A DNA stretch of 64,000 bases from Breoghania corrubedonensis. Lineage in GTDB: Bacteria > Pseudomonadota > Alphaproteobacteria > Rhizobiales > Stappiaceae. This document shows positions 1-10,550 of this stretch, piece by piece. The position numbers were made by a program, and so were the translations under genes. The notes under the pieces were generated by a model. It saw only the letters and a program-made list of their open reading frames with translations, did not search any database and was not told the origin of the DNA. The DNA is taken from the NCBI RefSeq assembly GCF_003053845.1, contig NZ_QAYG01000009.1:124001-188000 (forward strand). The letters are read 5' to 3'. Numbering within the stretch: position 1 is the stretch's first letter; each line of letters begins with the position of its first letter.

Positions 1-415
1 GCGCCTTCGCCGTCACCTGCTGATCGCGGGTGACGTCGGGCATCTGGCGATAGTAGGAGTTGCCCATGATGTAGAGCGCATAGGCCGCGTCCGGCGAGCC
101 GGGATAGAGCGTCGCGAAACGCCTGGCCGCGGTGATCGCCTCCGCGTACTTGCCGCGCGAATAGTTCGTGTAGGCAAGGTTGATCAGCGACTTGCGCGCA
201 TATTCGGAATAAGGATGGAGCCTGTCGACTTCCTCGAACTTCGCCGTCGCCTGCTTCAGATCGCCGGCGGCGCGGAAGGCCAGGCCCTCGTTGTAGAGCT
301 GATCGGCCGGCGTGTCGTCCATCGCCAGATCGTCTGGCTTCTTGGAAGCACAGGCCGTAAGGGCCAGCACCGCGACCAGCGGCAGCACGCGAACAAGCGC
401 CCGGCTCCGGTTCAT
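1..415 (-). CDS. bamD: BamD outer-membrane assembly lipoprotein (C-terminus cut by window edge)
   Basis: BamD is the essential lipoprotein of the BAM complex, which inserts beta-barrel proteins into the outer membrane from the periplasmic side. The visible N-terminal 138 residues start with MNRSRALVRVL, followed by a hydrophobic signal peptide and the lipobox LTAC, so lipidation at about Cys22 is expected. Then come TPR-like helices (DQLYNEGLAFRAAGDL, HPYSEYARKSLINLAYTNY, YPGSPDAAYALYIMGNSYY) typical of BamD/ComL. The frame is open to base 1, so the rest lies outside the window. In alphaproteobacteria bamD commonly follows lpxC at the end of the dcw cluster, as here. The identification is firm; the exact start is the only ATG just before the signal peptide. 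Confidence 0.9.
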   Translation of the reverse strand, partial: MNRSRALVRVLPLVAVLALTACASKKPDDLAMDDTPADQLYNEGLAFRAAGDLKQATAKFEEVDRLHPYSEYARKSLINLAYTNYSRGKYAEAITAARRFATLYPGSPDAAYALYIMGNSYYRQMPDVTRDQQVTAKA

Positions 416-687
416 TACACCCCGCGCCGCAGCACCCAGTTCGGGTCCGCTCGATACGATTACACGTCGCAACACTGATCGCCTCTCCTCAGGAAGCCGC
501 GGCCGTCCCAGTGACGGCCCGACTTTCTCCAGACCCGGTCCTTCTAGCGCGGAAATCCCCTTGATGGAAAGGGGGCGTGGAACATCGGCCCGCCGCCCCT
601 CGCCAACACGCATCCACCCCGCACATCGAACATGCGACTTGGCCCGGCTTTGCAACTTTTTTGTGGCGATTGCGCCGGTCGTTCGCC

Positions 688-1626
688 TCAGGCGACTTCC
701 GGGCAGTAGGCGGGCATGGCGATCTCGCCGGAAAAATCGACGTGAGCGGCTTCACGCTGCGGGCGGCCGACCACCATCTCGTACGCATCCTCGTCGGCGA
801 ACAGCGCCACGAGAATGGAGTGATTCATCTTGTGACCGGGCTTGTAGGACCGGTACTCGCCGAGAATCGGATAGCCGGCGAGGCTGAGATCGCCCACCGC
901 ATCCAGCGTCTTGTGACGCACGAACTCGTCCGGCCAGCGCGTGCCTTCCGGGTTGAGAACGCGATCATCGGAGATCGCCACCGAGTTCTCCAGCGAGGAG
1001 CCCTTGGCAAAGCCCATCGCCCACAGCTTCTCCACGTCGGAAACCTTGCCGAAGGTGCGTGCCCGGGCAAGCTCGTTGCAGAACACTTCCGGCGTCAGGT
1101 CGGAGACGAAGCGCTGGCGACCGATGAGGGGCGTGTCGAAATCGATGGTGATGTCGAAGCGCGTGCCGGCATAGGGCCGCAGCTCGCTGACCGCACCGTT
1201 CATCTCGATCCGCACCGGCTTCAGGACACGGATATAGCGGCGCGGGGCATTCTGGGTGACGATGCCGGCCTGATCGATGGCATCGACGAAATGGGCCGAG
1301 CTGCCGTCCATGACCGGCACCTCGTTGGCATCCACTTCCACCACCACATTGTCGATGCAAAGTCCGCGAAGCGCCGCCATCAGGTGCTCGATCGTGCCGA
1401 TCGATTCCGCGCCACGGCCGATGACCGTGCAAAGCGCGGTGGCGGAGACCTGCGACCAGTGCGCCTTGATCTCGTTTTCGGTGCCGGGGGCGATAAAGGT
1501 GATGCCGTTATCGGCGGGAGCGGGGTGAAGCGTCATCGAAACGGGCTTGCCTGAATGAACCCCCAGGCCATTGAGCGTCACACGCTCGGCGAGAGTTTTC
1601 TGCCTGTCGTTTCGAAGTCCCGTCAT
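688..1626 (-). CDS. lpxC: UDP-3-O-acyl-N-acetylglucosamine deacetylase
   Basis: LpxC removes the N-acetyl group of UDP-3-O-acyl-GlcNAc, the committed step of lipid A synthesis in the cytoplasm. The protein has 312 residues, normal for the family. Zinc ligands fit His81 (in TIEHLMAAL), His238 and Asp242 (in HKTLDAVGDL), with the general acid His near 265-269 (GHKMNHS). The open frame extends upstream, but ATG 1626 is chosen because GAGGA sits 7 nt before it and MTGLRNDRQKTL aligns with the usual LpxC beginning. It lies between ftsZ and bamD with long non-coding gaps on both sides, so it is probably transcribed separately from ftsZ. Confidence 0.96.
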   Translation of the reverse strand: MTGLRNDRQKTLAERVTLNGLGVHSGKPVSMTLHPAPADNGITFIAPGTENEIKAHWSQVSATALCTVIGRGAESIGTIEHLMAALRGLCIDNVVVEVDANEVPVMDGSSAHFVDAIDQAGIVTQNAPRRYIRVLKPVRIEMNGAVSELRPYAGTRFDITIDFDTPLIGRQRFVSDLTPEVFCNELARARTFGKVSDVEKLWAMGFAKGSSLENSVAISDDRVLNPEGTRWPDEFVRHKTLDAVGDLSLAGYPILGEYRSYKPGHKMNHSILVALFADEDAYEMVVGRPQREAAHVDFSGEIAMPAYCPEVA

Positions 1627-1776
1627 TCTTCTGTCCTCAAGTGGCCACATCGGCCAAGTGCCCCCGCACGTCACGCCATCCGTTCGGTTCAGCACCGTCA
1701 GCAACCGGCTCGTTCGAATGAAGCAGAGCTGATACAGTCTGCCTCAAAACGTGCCAACCCGGCCTTGTCGTCTCCC

Positions 1777-1834
1777 GAATTCGAACGTCTTGAATTCGAA
1801 GGTCTTGAATTCGAACGCGAGAATTCGAACGCGA
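1777..1834. repeat. Four tandem GAATTCGAA-based units
   Basis: Four adjacent units are visible: GAATTCGAACGTCTT (1777-1791), GAATTCGAAGGTCTT (1792-1806), and two identical 14-mers GAATTCGAACGCGA (1807-1820, 1821-1834). Each starts with the overlapping palindromes GAATTC and TTCGAA. They lie in the lpxC leader region. No function is known to me; a protein-binding array or slipped-strand repeat are both possible. Confidence 0.85.
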
Positions 1835-2229
1835 GCGCCGGATGCGCGACGTCAGCCACGGTTGGACCGCGACTTCGCGAGGGACACTACCCGCACCGGC
1901 TGCGAGGCAGAAATAAAGCTTTATTACGCATTGTAACGCTTCCCCAACCTTCCGCAGCGAAGCTCTGCGCAATGCGCTCCACTCCTGATTGACGCGCATT
2001 TCCGGATCATCCGCGAATATGCAGGAAAACCGGCGAATTCGGTACGATGGCACGCCGCGCCGCGCTCCGGGAGAACCGATGTCACAATGCGTGATCGCGG
2101 TGATAGCGCGTGATGGTAAGACCAGCGGACGGCATGGAAAACCCGACCCGGGGAGCCGTTACGGCATTGATGGGGAGAAGGATCCCGCCCCCACGCACCG
2201 CGCATGACGCGATTCGCCCTCCCCGGCTT

Positions 2230-2266
2230 GCGCAAACGACAAACGGCCCGGCGAATGCCGGGCCGC
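2230..2266 (-). terminator. Rho-independent terminator after ftsZ
   Basis: Read on the minus strand, a 9-bp GC stem CGGCCCGGC / GCCGGGCCG (2244-2265) with a 4-nt loop is followed by TTTGTCGTTT. It lies about 35 nt beyond the ftsZ stop and would end the ddl-ftsQAZ transcript. Confidence 0.8.
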
Positions 2267-2299
2267 TGCCACGAGGAAGTCGAGGAAGTATCTGCGTCG

Positions 2300-4075
2300 T
2301 CAGTTGGCCTGACGGCGCAGGAAGGCCGGGATTTCCAGCTGGTCATCCTCGGTCTGCTGGCGGGCCTGCGGAGCGGGCCGGCCATGCGGGTCGAGACGCC
2401 CGGCGGCGGCCTGGGTCGGCCGCTTGGCGTACTCATTGTGGACAGGCTGCGGCGCCGGCTGGGGCGCTGCAGGCTGGGGAGCGGCCTGGCGGGGCGCAGC
2501 CTGCTGAGGCACGGGCTGCGGCTCGTAGGCCTGCTCTTCGTGAACGTAGTCTTCGTGCTCTTCACGGCGACCGAGACCGGAAGCCAGACGGCGCAGCAGG
2601 CTCATCGGCCGACGGTCGTCTTCTTCCTCGTAGCCGTGACCGTGCGCGGGGGCATGGGCGTGCTCATGCTCTTCGGCCGCGACACCCATCGACTGACGGA
2701 TCTCGGCATGGACGATCGGCGGAAAGTCGTCGATCTCCGGCATGCGACGGCCCGTGACCGCTTCCGCGGTGGGGGGGATGTAAGGCTCGGCCGCCGGCTC
2801 TTCGCGGGGCGCCGGCGCGGCCGGAACCTCGTCGAAATCGAGCGGCATGTCGCGCTGGGAAACAACACCCGGGTTCGGCTGGTAGGCCTCGATGGTCACG
2901 TCGGGATCGGATGCCACGGAGGTCGGCCGATGGTGGCCGGATAGCTCGGCTTCCAGCGCGTCTTCGGCAACCACTGCGGCAGGAGCCGGCCTGGAGGCGA
3001 CCGGCTGCTGGATCCGCTCCTGCTTCTTCGGCTCCGGCGCGCTCACCGCCTTCAGCCGCTCGGTCAGCACGGACATGCGGGTTTCGGCGGGAGAGACGTC
3101 GTCACGGAATTCGCGGTCGATACCGGTGGCCACCACGGAGACGCGAACGGTGCCTTCCAGGCTCTCGTCGAAGGTCGCGCCCATGATGATGTTGGCGTCT
3201 TCGTCGACTTCCTCGCGGATCCGGGTCGCAGCCTCGTCCACCTCGAACAGCGTCATGTCGCGGCCGCCGGTGATCGAGATCAGCAGGCCCTTGGCGCCCT
3301 TCATCGAGGTCTCGTCGAGCAGCGGATTGGCGATCGCGGCTTCCGCGGCCAGCATGGCGCGGTTGTCACCGGTGGATTCGCCCGTGCCCATCATCGCCTT
3401 GCCCATGCCGCGCATGATCGAGCGCACATCGGCGAAGTCGAGGTTGATAAGGCCTTCCTTCACCATCAGGTCGGTGACGCAGGCCACGCCCGAATAGAGC
3501 ACCTGGTCGGCCATCGCGAAGGCGTCGGCGAAGGTGGTCTGCTCGTTGGCGATGCGGAACAGGTTCTGGTTCGGAATGACGATCAGCGTGTCGACCGACT
3601 GCTGCAGCTCCTGGATGCCGTGCTCGGCAAGGCGCATGCGGCGCTGACCCTCGAAGTGGAACGGCTTGGTGACGACACCAACCGTCAGGATGCCCTGCTC
3701 GCGGGCCGCCCGGGCGATGACAGGCGCCGCACCGGTGCCGGTGCCGCCGCCCATGCCGCCGGTGATGAACACCATGTGGGCACCGGCCAGGTGATCGTTG
3801 ATCTCGTCCAGCACTTCTTCGGCGGCCGCACGGCCGACTTCCGGCTGGGATCCGGCGCCAAGGCCTTCCGTCACCGCCACGCCCATCTGCACGACGCGGT
3901 CGGATTGGGAGAGCGTCAGGGCCTGCGCATCGGTGTTGGCGACAACGAAGTCGCACCCCTGCAGGCCGGCCTGAATCATGTTGTTGACGGCGTTTCCGCC
4001 TGCGCCGCCAACGCCGAAGACCGTGATTCTCGGCTTCAGCTCCGTGATATCGGGAATCTGGAGATTGATGGTCAT
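2300..4075 (-). CDS. ftsZ: Cell division GTPase FtsZ
   Basis: FtsZ is the tubulin-like GTPase that forms the cytokinetic Z-ring. The 591-residue product begins [17 protein letters not shown], the usual alphaproteobacterial start, and GAGGAAG lies just upstream. An in-frame extension to 4144 is not supported. The GTP signature [10 protein letters not shown] is at residues 107-116. The GTPase domain covers about the first 320 residues. It is followed by a roughly 250-residue linker rich in Pro, Gln, Ala, His and Glu, then the C-terminal peptide [15 protein letters not shown] that binds FtsA and other partners. A long linker is normal for Rhizobiales FtsZ. The gene is last in ddl-ftsQ-ftsA-ftsZ and is followed by a terminator. 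Confidence 0.98.
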   Translation of the reverse strand: MTINLQIPDITELKPRITVFGVGGAGGNAVNNMIQAGLQGCDFVVANTDAQALTLSQSDRVVQMGVAVTEGLGAGSQPEVGRAAAEEVLDEINDHLAGAHMVFITGGMGGGTGTGAAPVIARAAREQGILTVGVVTKPFHFEGQRRMRLAEHGIQELQQSVDTLIVIPNQNLFRIANEQTTFADAFAMADQVLYSGVACVTDLMVKEGLINLDFADVRSIMRGMGKAMMGTGESTGDNRAMLAAEAAIANPLLDETSMKGAKGLLISITGGRDMTLFEVDEAATRIREEVDEDANIIMGATFDESLEGTVRVSVVATGIDREFRDDVSPAETRMSVLTERLKAVSAPEPKKQERIQQPVASRPAPAAVVAEDALEAELSGHHRPTSVASDPDVTIEAYQPNPGVVSQRDMPLDFDEVPAAPAPREEPAAEPYIPPTAEAVTGRRMPEIDDFPPIVHAEIRQSMGVAAEEHEHAHAPAHGHGYEEEDDRRPMSLLRRLASGLGRREEHEDYVHEEQAYEPQPVPQQAAPRQAAPQPAAPQPAPQPVHNEYAKRPTQAAAGRLDPHGRPAPQARQQTEDDQLEIPAFLRRQAN

Positions 4076-4232
4076 GACTTCCTCGTAATCCTTGGCACGC
4101 CCGCTTGCGGGCGCTCCGGCTTCCTCGTCCTCGTTACCGGCCATGGCCGGCGTTTTGCTGCAGCACCCGTCGCTTCCTCGACGGCGGGAGCTGCCGCCCC
4201 CTGGCCTTGATCTAAAGCGCCTTCCGGCCGCT

Positions 4233-5543
4233 CTAAAAGCTGTCCCGGATCCAGCGGCCGACCCGGCCGAAATACCCGGTTCCGGTCATCCGCCACTGGC
4301 GGCGATCCGGCTCGAACTGTTCGATCTGCGCGACCTGCGGATAGATAAGAAGACCGACCGAGGCCGCGAAGGCCGGTCCCTTGGCTGCTTCCGGCAGGCC
4401 GACGATGCCCAGTGGCCTGCCGAGGCGCACGTTGCGCCCCATCACCCGGCGCGCCTGTTCCGCCATGCCGTTCAACTGGCTGGCGCCGCCCGTGAGCACG
4501 ACGCGCTTGCCGACCTGGCCGGCAAAGCCGGATGCGTTCAGGCGGTCGCGCACCAATTCCAGGATCTCTTCCACCCGGGGCCGGATGATCCGCGTCAGCA
4601 CCGAGCGCGGCACCTGTTGGGGCATGTCGCTGTCGTCCACCGACGGCACGGAGATGAGATCGAGATCGTCGCCGCCGCCCGGCAGCGTGTTGCCGTAAAG
4701 CGTCTTGATGCGTTCGGCATCGCGCAACCGGGTCGAAAGACCGCGCGCGATGTCCATCGTGACGTGGTGACCGCCGACAGCAATGGCATCCACATGCACC
4801 GCCTGTCCTTCCACGAAGACCGCAAGCGTCGTCGTGCCGCCGCCCATGTCGATACAGGCGACGCCCAGTTCGGCCTCGTCGTCGACCAGCGTCGCAAGAC
4901 CGCTCGCATAGGGCGTGGCGACCATCGTCTCCACCTTCAGGTGCCCGCGGTTGATGCAAAGCTCCAGGTTCCTGAGCGGCGGGAATTCGGCCGTGACCAC
5001 GTGCATGTCGACGCCGAGCTTGCGGCCGATCATGGCGCGCGGATCGCGGATGCCGCGATTGCCGTCGAGCGTGTAGGAAATCGGCAGCGCATGCACGATG
5101 GCGCGGTCATCGACCGCGAAATGCTCGCCGCCCGCCGCCAGCACGCGCTGGATGTCGGCCTCGCTCACCGCGTCGCCGGCAAGCGGCACGCTGGCGCAGA
5201 AGATCTCCGAAGCCAGGCGGCCGCAGGTGGTGTTGACGATCAGCGATTCAACCGTCACCCCGGCCATCCGCTCCGCGCTGTCGACCGCCTGGCGGACCGC
5301 CTGCTCGGCGAGATCCAGATCGACGACCACGCCGGACTTGATGCCCCGGGCGCGCTGATAGCCGTAGCCCAGAACTTCGACCGCGTGCGTGCGGCCGGGC
5401 AGCACATCGCTATCCTCGTGCGGGGTGAGCTTTGCGATCAGGCAGCACACCTTGGTCGACCCGATATCGAGCACCGAAACGATGACCGACCGGCGCGCCG
5501 GCAGCGGCTTCATGCGCGGCAGATAGGGAGACGCGACAGACAT
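4233..5543 (-). CDS. ftsA: Cell division protein FtsA
   Basis: FtsA is the actin-like ATPase that ties FtsZ filaments to the inner membrane and recruits later divisome proteins. The protein has 436 residues. It shows the actin-fold phosphate motif [13 protein letters not shown] near residue 25, the second phosphate loop [14 protein letters not shown] near the middle and the adenosine motif [12 protein letters not shown]. The C-terminal tail [11 protein letters not shown] is a short amphipathic helix, the usual membrane anchor. Its ATG at 5543 overlaps the ftsQ stop by one base (TAATG), indicating translational coupling. The 157-nt gap to ftsZ shows no clear gene. Confidence 0.97.
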   Translation of the reverse strand: MSVASPYLPRMKPLPARRSVIVSVLDIGSTKVCCLIAKLTPHEDSDVLPGRTHAVEVLGYGYQRARGIKSGVVVDLDLAEQAVRQAVDSAERMAGVTVESLIVNTTCGRLASEIFCASVPLAGDAVSEADIQRVLAAGGEHFAVDDRAIVHALPISYTLDGNRGIRDPRAMIGRKLGVDMHVVTAEFPPLRNLELCINRGHLKVETMVATPYASGLATLVDDEAELGVACIDMGGGTTTLAVFVEGQAVHVDAIAVGGHHVTMDIARGLSTRLRDAERIKTLYGNTLPGGGDDLDLISVPSVDDSDMPQQVPRSVLTRIIRPRVEEILELVRDRLNASGFAGQVGKRVVLTGGASQLNGMAEQARRVMGRNVRLGRPLGIVGLPEAAKGPAFAASVGLLIYPQVAQIEQFEPDRRQWRMTGTGYFGRVGRWIRDSF

Positions 5544-6451
5544 TATGTATCCGCTCCCTTTCGAGAGACCGCGACCCCGGACTGGTCACCGCCACGGTTG
5601 AGCTTTGCGTCCTTGGCGAGCCTGACGACGATGCGGTCCTTGAGCCTGAGATCAACGGCGGTGATGTCGCGCGACAGCAGACCCTTTTCCTGGTCGAGCC
5701 GCACGAGGTAGCGCAGCGCCTCGTCGACACCGTCTTCCGGCAGCCTGACCGTGATGTTGTTTTCCAACACGAGGTTCCAGCGGCGCTCGGCGATCAGCAC
5801 GAGGGCGCGAACCCGCGAACGCAGTTCCGGCACGCCGTCGAGTTCGGCCAGGATCTGCGGCGCCTCCTTCTGCGCCCCGTGACCCACCACCAGTGGCAGG
5901 TTGGCGTAGCGTTCCTTCACCTCGTCGGTGATCACCGTGCCGTCGCGGTCGATGATCGAAACGATCTTGCCGCGCTGCCACAGCGCATACGGGACCCGTT
6001 CCGACAGCGACACCTTGAGCGTGCCGGGATAGAATTTCTGGACCGAGACGTCGCGCACCCACGGGTTGCGCTGAAGGCGCTGGCGCGCGGCAGCCGCATC
6101 GAAGGTCAGGAGCGAGGAACCGTTCGGGATTTCAAGCTCTTCCAGGATCTCGAATTCGGTCGTCTCGCGCTGGCCGGAAAGCTGGATCGCCTTGATGGAG
6201 AACCCGGCTTCCGCGGTGAGCGCGTCGGTCGCCGCCTGCGTGTACCCGCCCAGCATCATGCCGTAGAGCACGGTGGCACCCAGAAAGCCGAGCGCGCCGG
6301 CGGTGCCCGTCCAGACCGGAAGGTGCGCCAGAAAGCCGGCCTCGCGCCACACCGGACGACGATTGAGGCGCGCGACTCCGCGGCCCGGCTTCATGCCGGT
6401 CCCCGCCGTCTCGTTCGCCTTGTCGTTCCGTCGCTTTCCTAGCGCGAGCAA
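5543..6451 (-). CDS. ftsQ: Cell division protein FtsQ
   Basis: FtsQ is a bitopic inner-membrane protein that links early and late divisome proteins. One transmembrane segment ([19 protein letters not shown]) is followed by a POTRA domain ([20 protein letters not shown]) and the periplasmic beta domain ([19 protein letters not shown]). I choose TTG 6451 because GGAGG lies 7 nt before it and the resulting start, M-LALGKRR, resembles other rhizobial FtsQ N-termini as I remember them. This gives 302 residues and a 13-nt overlap with the end of ddl. The alternative ATG at 6394 (283 residues) has a weaker ribosome-binding site. Confidence 0.9.
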   Translation of the reverse strand: MLALGKRRNDKANETAGTGMKPGRGVARLNRRPVWREAGFLAHLPVWTGTAGALGFLGATVLYGMMLGGYTQAATDALTAEAGFSIKAIQLSGQRETTEFEILEELEIPNGSSLLTFDAAAARQRLQRNPWVRDVSVQKFYPGTLKVSLSERVPYALWQRGKIVSIIDRDGTVITDEVKERYANLPLVVGHGAQKEAPQILAELDGVPELRSRVRALVLIAERRWNLVLENNITVRLPEDGVDEALRYLVRLDQEKGLLSRDITAVDLRLKDRIVVRLAKDAKLNRGGDQSGVAVSRKGADT

Positions 6452-7362
6452 CTTGCATCCTCCACCATCCAGCTCACCACCTCCCCGAACGAGTGACCCG
6501 CGTGGGCCGCCATGTCCGGAACAAGGGAGGTCGGCGTCATGCCGGGCTGCGTGTTCACTTCCAGGCAAATCAGTTCGCCGGTACCGTGAAGCCTGTCATC
6601 GAGGCGGAAATCGGCCCGGGAGACGCCCCTGCACCCGAGTGCCTGATGCGCCTTCAATGTCAATTTCTGTACTTCATGGTAAATATTTGGTGAAATTTCC
6701 GCCGGCAGGATGTGTTTTGATCCGCCGGGCGCGTACTTTGCGTCGAAGTCGTAGAACTGATGCCGATCGGACACAATGTCGATCACGCCCAGCGCAACAT
6801 CACCCATTACCGCACAAGTCAATTCGCGGCCCGCTACATAGCGTTCCACCATGATCCGGTCGCCATAGGGCCAATCGGAAGAATAGAGCTGCTGGGGCGG
6901 ATGTTGCTGGTCCTCGCCGACGATGAGCACGCCGAAACTCGAGCCCTCGTTGACGGGCTTGATCACGTAGGGCGGCTTCATGGGATGTTCGCGCGCCGCC
7001 TCCAGCCGGTCCAGGATCCGATGCGGAGCGACTGGCACGCCGGCGGCCTTCATCACCGCCTTGGCGCGGTCCTTGTTCATGGCCAGCGACGACGCCATGA
7101 CGCCGGAATGGGTGTAGGGAATCTCAAGGATTTCAAGCAGCCCCTGGATACAGCCGTCTTCACCGAAGGGACCGTGCAGGGCATTGAAGGCGACGTCGGG
7201 GCGCAAGCTCGTCAGCACCGTGGCAATGTCGCGGCCGACGTCGACGCGGGTCACGCGATAGCCGCGCGCCTCCAGCGCATCGGCGCACTCCTTGCCGGAT
7301 GTCAGGCTCACCGGTCGTTCCGACGACCACCCACCCATCAGCACTGCGACATGCTTCGTCAT
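6439..7362 (-). CDS. ddl: D-alanine--D-alanine ligase
   Basis: Ddl joins two D-alanines with ATP to make the dipeptide added by MurF. The protein has 307 residues, the usual size. It shows the N-terminal motif [16 protein letters not shown], the HGPFGEDG loop, and ATP-grasp signatures ([40 protein letters not shown]). ATG 7362 is chosen over an in-frame TTG at 7374, which has no suitably placed ribosome-binding site. It is the first gene of the ddl-ftsQ-ftsA-ftsZ block and follows a 251-nt AT-rich gap that probably contains a promoter. Confidence 0.96.
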   Translation of the reverse strand: MTKHVAVLMGGWSSERPVSLTSGKECADALEARGYRVTRVDVGRDIATVLTSLRPDVAFNALHGPFGEDGCIQGLLEILEIPYTHSGVMASSLAMNKDRAKAVMKAAGVPVAPHRILDRLEAAREHPMKPPYVIKPVNEGSSFGVLIVGEDQQHPPQQLYSSDWPYGDRIMVERYVAGRELTCAVMGDVALGVIDIVSDRHQFYDFDAKYAPGGSKHILPAEISPNIYHEVQKLTLKAHQALGCRGVSRADFRLDDRLHGTGELICLEVNTQPGMTPTSLVPDMAAHAGHSFGEVVSWMVEDASCSR

Positions 7363-7613
7363 GACCGCACTCAAGCTCCCGTGTTACGCGGCCCCTTGTT
7401 CGGGCCTTATCGGGACATGATGCGGTTAAAATTCGTTAGAAAGTGTTAACCTAACCAGGATCTGAACGCGTTTCGTCAATTTTTGTGGTCGATTAATTTT
7501 TGTCTCGAATTTCCCTCGAATCCCCTTCGAATTCCCTCGCATTTGTCGAAAATTCAAAACCCGACCGAACGTCCCGGGGTGGGGATAAATTACGAAATTC
7601 TTTACCCTGTCCG
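7363..7613 (-). promoter_or_regulatory. AT-rich upstream region of ddl-ftsQAZ with TTAA-rich inverted repeat
   Basis: The gap between murB and ddl is much richer in A/T than its surroundings and has no credible gene. At 7424-7451 the inverted arms GGTTAA and TTAACC enclose 16 nt that contain further TAAC/TTAG tracts. CtrA, the alphaproteobacterial cell-cycle regulator, binds TTAA-N7-TTAA, and ftsQA/ftsZ promoters are known CtrA targets in Caulobacter. The match here is only approximate. A separate promoter for ddl-ftsQAZ is the simplest reading. Confidence 0.4.
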
Positions 7614-8572
7614 TTAACCCCGGCCGAGAAACGGTTCGACCGATTTGCCCGCCTCGAACAGGCCCAGCCGCTTGATCTCCCATTCCAGCCTGACACCCGA
7701 ATTCTCCAGAACGCGGGCCCGGACCGTCTCGCCCAGCGTCTCCAGATCGAGCGCGCTCGCCTCGCCCCGGTTGATCATGAAGTTGCAGTGCATCTCGCTC
7801 ATCTGGGCGTCGCCGACGGCAAGCCCGCGACATCCCGCCGCATCGATCACTTTCCAGGCGGAATTTTCGGCTGGGTTCTTGAAGGTCGAGCCGCCGGTCT
7901 TCTCGCGGATCGGCTGCGCCTTCTCGCGGTGCGCGGTCACGGCCTCCATCTCGCTCTGAATGGCCTCAGCCTCCCCCGGCACGCCCTCGAAGACGGCGGA
8001 GGTAAAGATCAGGTCGCCCGGCTGGCCGGAGTGACGGTAGGCATAGTCCATGTCGGCATTGGAAAGCCGGATGACGGTGCCGGACCGGTCGACCGCATTG
8101 AGCTCCACCATGCGCTCGCGCGTCTCCGCGCCGTGCGCTCCGGCGTTCATCCTGAGCGCGCCGCCGACGCCGCCCGGAATGCCGGCATAGAAGGCGAAAC
8201 CGGAGAGCTTCGCCTGAAGTGCGGCCTGGGCGAGCCGCTTGTCGGGCACCGCAGCACCGACGCGAAGCCGCGTCTCGCCGACCGGTTCCAGATGGCCGAA
8301 GCCCTTGCCGGTCAGCCGGACCACGACGCCCGGCACGCCGCCATCGCGGATCAGCAGGTTGGACCCGAGCCCGACGGGCAGCACCGGCACATCCTCGGGC
8401 AGCACCTTCATGAAGGCGGCGAGATCGGCCTCGTCGGCGGGCTGGAACAGAAGCTGCGCCGGGCCGCCGACGCGCAGCCATGTGACAGGGCCCAGCGGCT
8501 GGTTCGGCAAAAGCCGACCGCGCACGCAGTCGAACGCTTCACGGCCAAGGCCCTCCAGAAGATCGGGAAAAC

Positions 8573-8576
<4 letters not shown>
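7614..8576 (-). CDS. murB: UDP-N-acetylenolpyruvoylglucosamine reductase
   Basis: MurB reduces UDP-GlcNAc-enolpyruvate to UDP-MurNAc with NADPH and FAD in the cytoplasm. The 320-residue product has the FAD-binding motifs [15 protein letters not shown] and [15 protein letters not shown], the [18 protein letters not shown] segment, the catalytic Ser region GGSTFKNP and the C-terminal LEWEIKRLG. It is the short type II form. The start is TTG 8576: GGAGGG lies 6 nt upstream and the TTG overlaps the murC stop as TTGA. No in-frame ATG lies close by. Confidence 0.95.
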
Positions 8577-10018
<1,442 letters not shown>

Positions 10019-10550
10019 GATGGAACTCCTGATTGTCTCAACTGGCGCGCGCGCCCGAAAGGGGGAGCGTTAGCGCAATTCCGCGTACTTGTCGCCCCCC
10101 TCGCGAGGGGCGGTGGATAGTGGGGCGGGAGGAAGACGGCGGGGCAGGTCAGGTTCCGTGACAGTGCCGCTTGCGCCCTTCTCCCCCCCTTGCGGGGGAG
10201 ATGTCGGCCTTGGCCGACAGAGGGGGGTGAAGCAGCAGGTTCGGAGCAAGCGGCGTTACCCCCCTCTGTCACGCGGATCGCGTGACATCTCCCCCACAAG
10301 GGGGGAGAGGGGTGCTTGCCGAACCAACACGGATCTTCTCCGCCGTTTCGGCCCGCTATTCTTCTTTCCATACTCGCCTGCGCGGGAATGACAAACCGAG
10401 AGGGCGGGCGGCGGTCTGTCGTGCTCCGTGTCGCCACCACTTGCTCCCCTCTCCCCCCTTGCGGGGGAGAGGAGCGCAAGCGGCACCCGCACAGGTCGCC
10501 TGAGAAACCCGGACTCGTCACCGGTACGGATCACCACACCATCGCGGCCC
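10019..10550. repeat. Palindromic repeat block between murG and murC
   Basis: This 532-base gap has no credible gene. Two facing copies of one palindromic element are clear at about 10179-10228 and 10258-10311. Each joins a C-run/G-run hairpin (CCCCCTTGCGGGGGAG type) to a second hairpin (TGTCGGCCTTGGCCGACA in one copy, TGTCACGCGGATCGCGTGACA in the other) and an AGGGGGGT tail. A third hairpin copy is at about 10446-10474, and a GC-rich relative at about 10095-10130. Such elements are common between genes in Rhizobiales. Confidence 0.8.

Larger units (their letters stand above)
1627..2299. other. Non-coding gap between ftsZ and lpxC
   Basis: This 673-base gap has no convincing gene on either strand. 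It holds the terminator of the ftsZ end of the dcw cluster (2230-2266), a tandem repeat of GAATTCGAA-containing units (1777-1834), and an exact 14-bp AT-rich palindrome AATAAAGCTTTATT at 1912-1925. On the minus strand a TACAAT hexamer at 1930-1935 could be the -10 box of an lpxC promoter, but no good -35 accompanies it. The lpxC leader would then be about 300 nt long. Confidence 0.6.

Noticed and set aside
10179-10311. Facing palindromes that could be read as a CRISPR array
   Set aside because: Units are inverted, not direct, repeats with no spacers of uniform length and no cas genes nearby.
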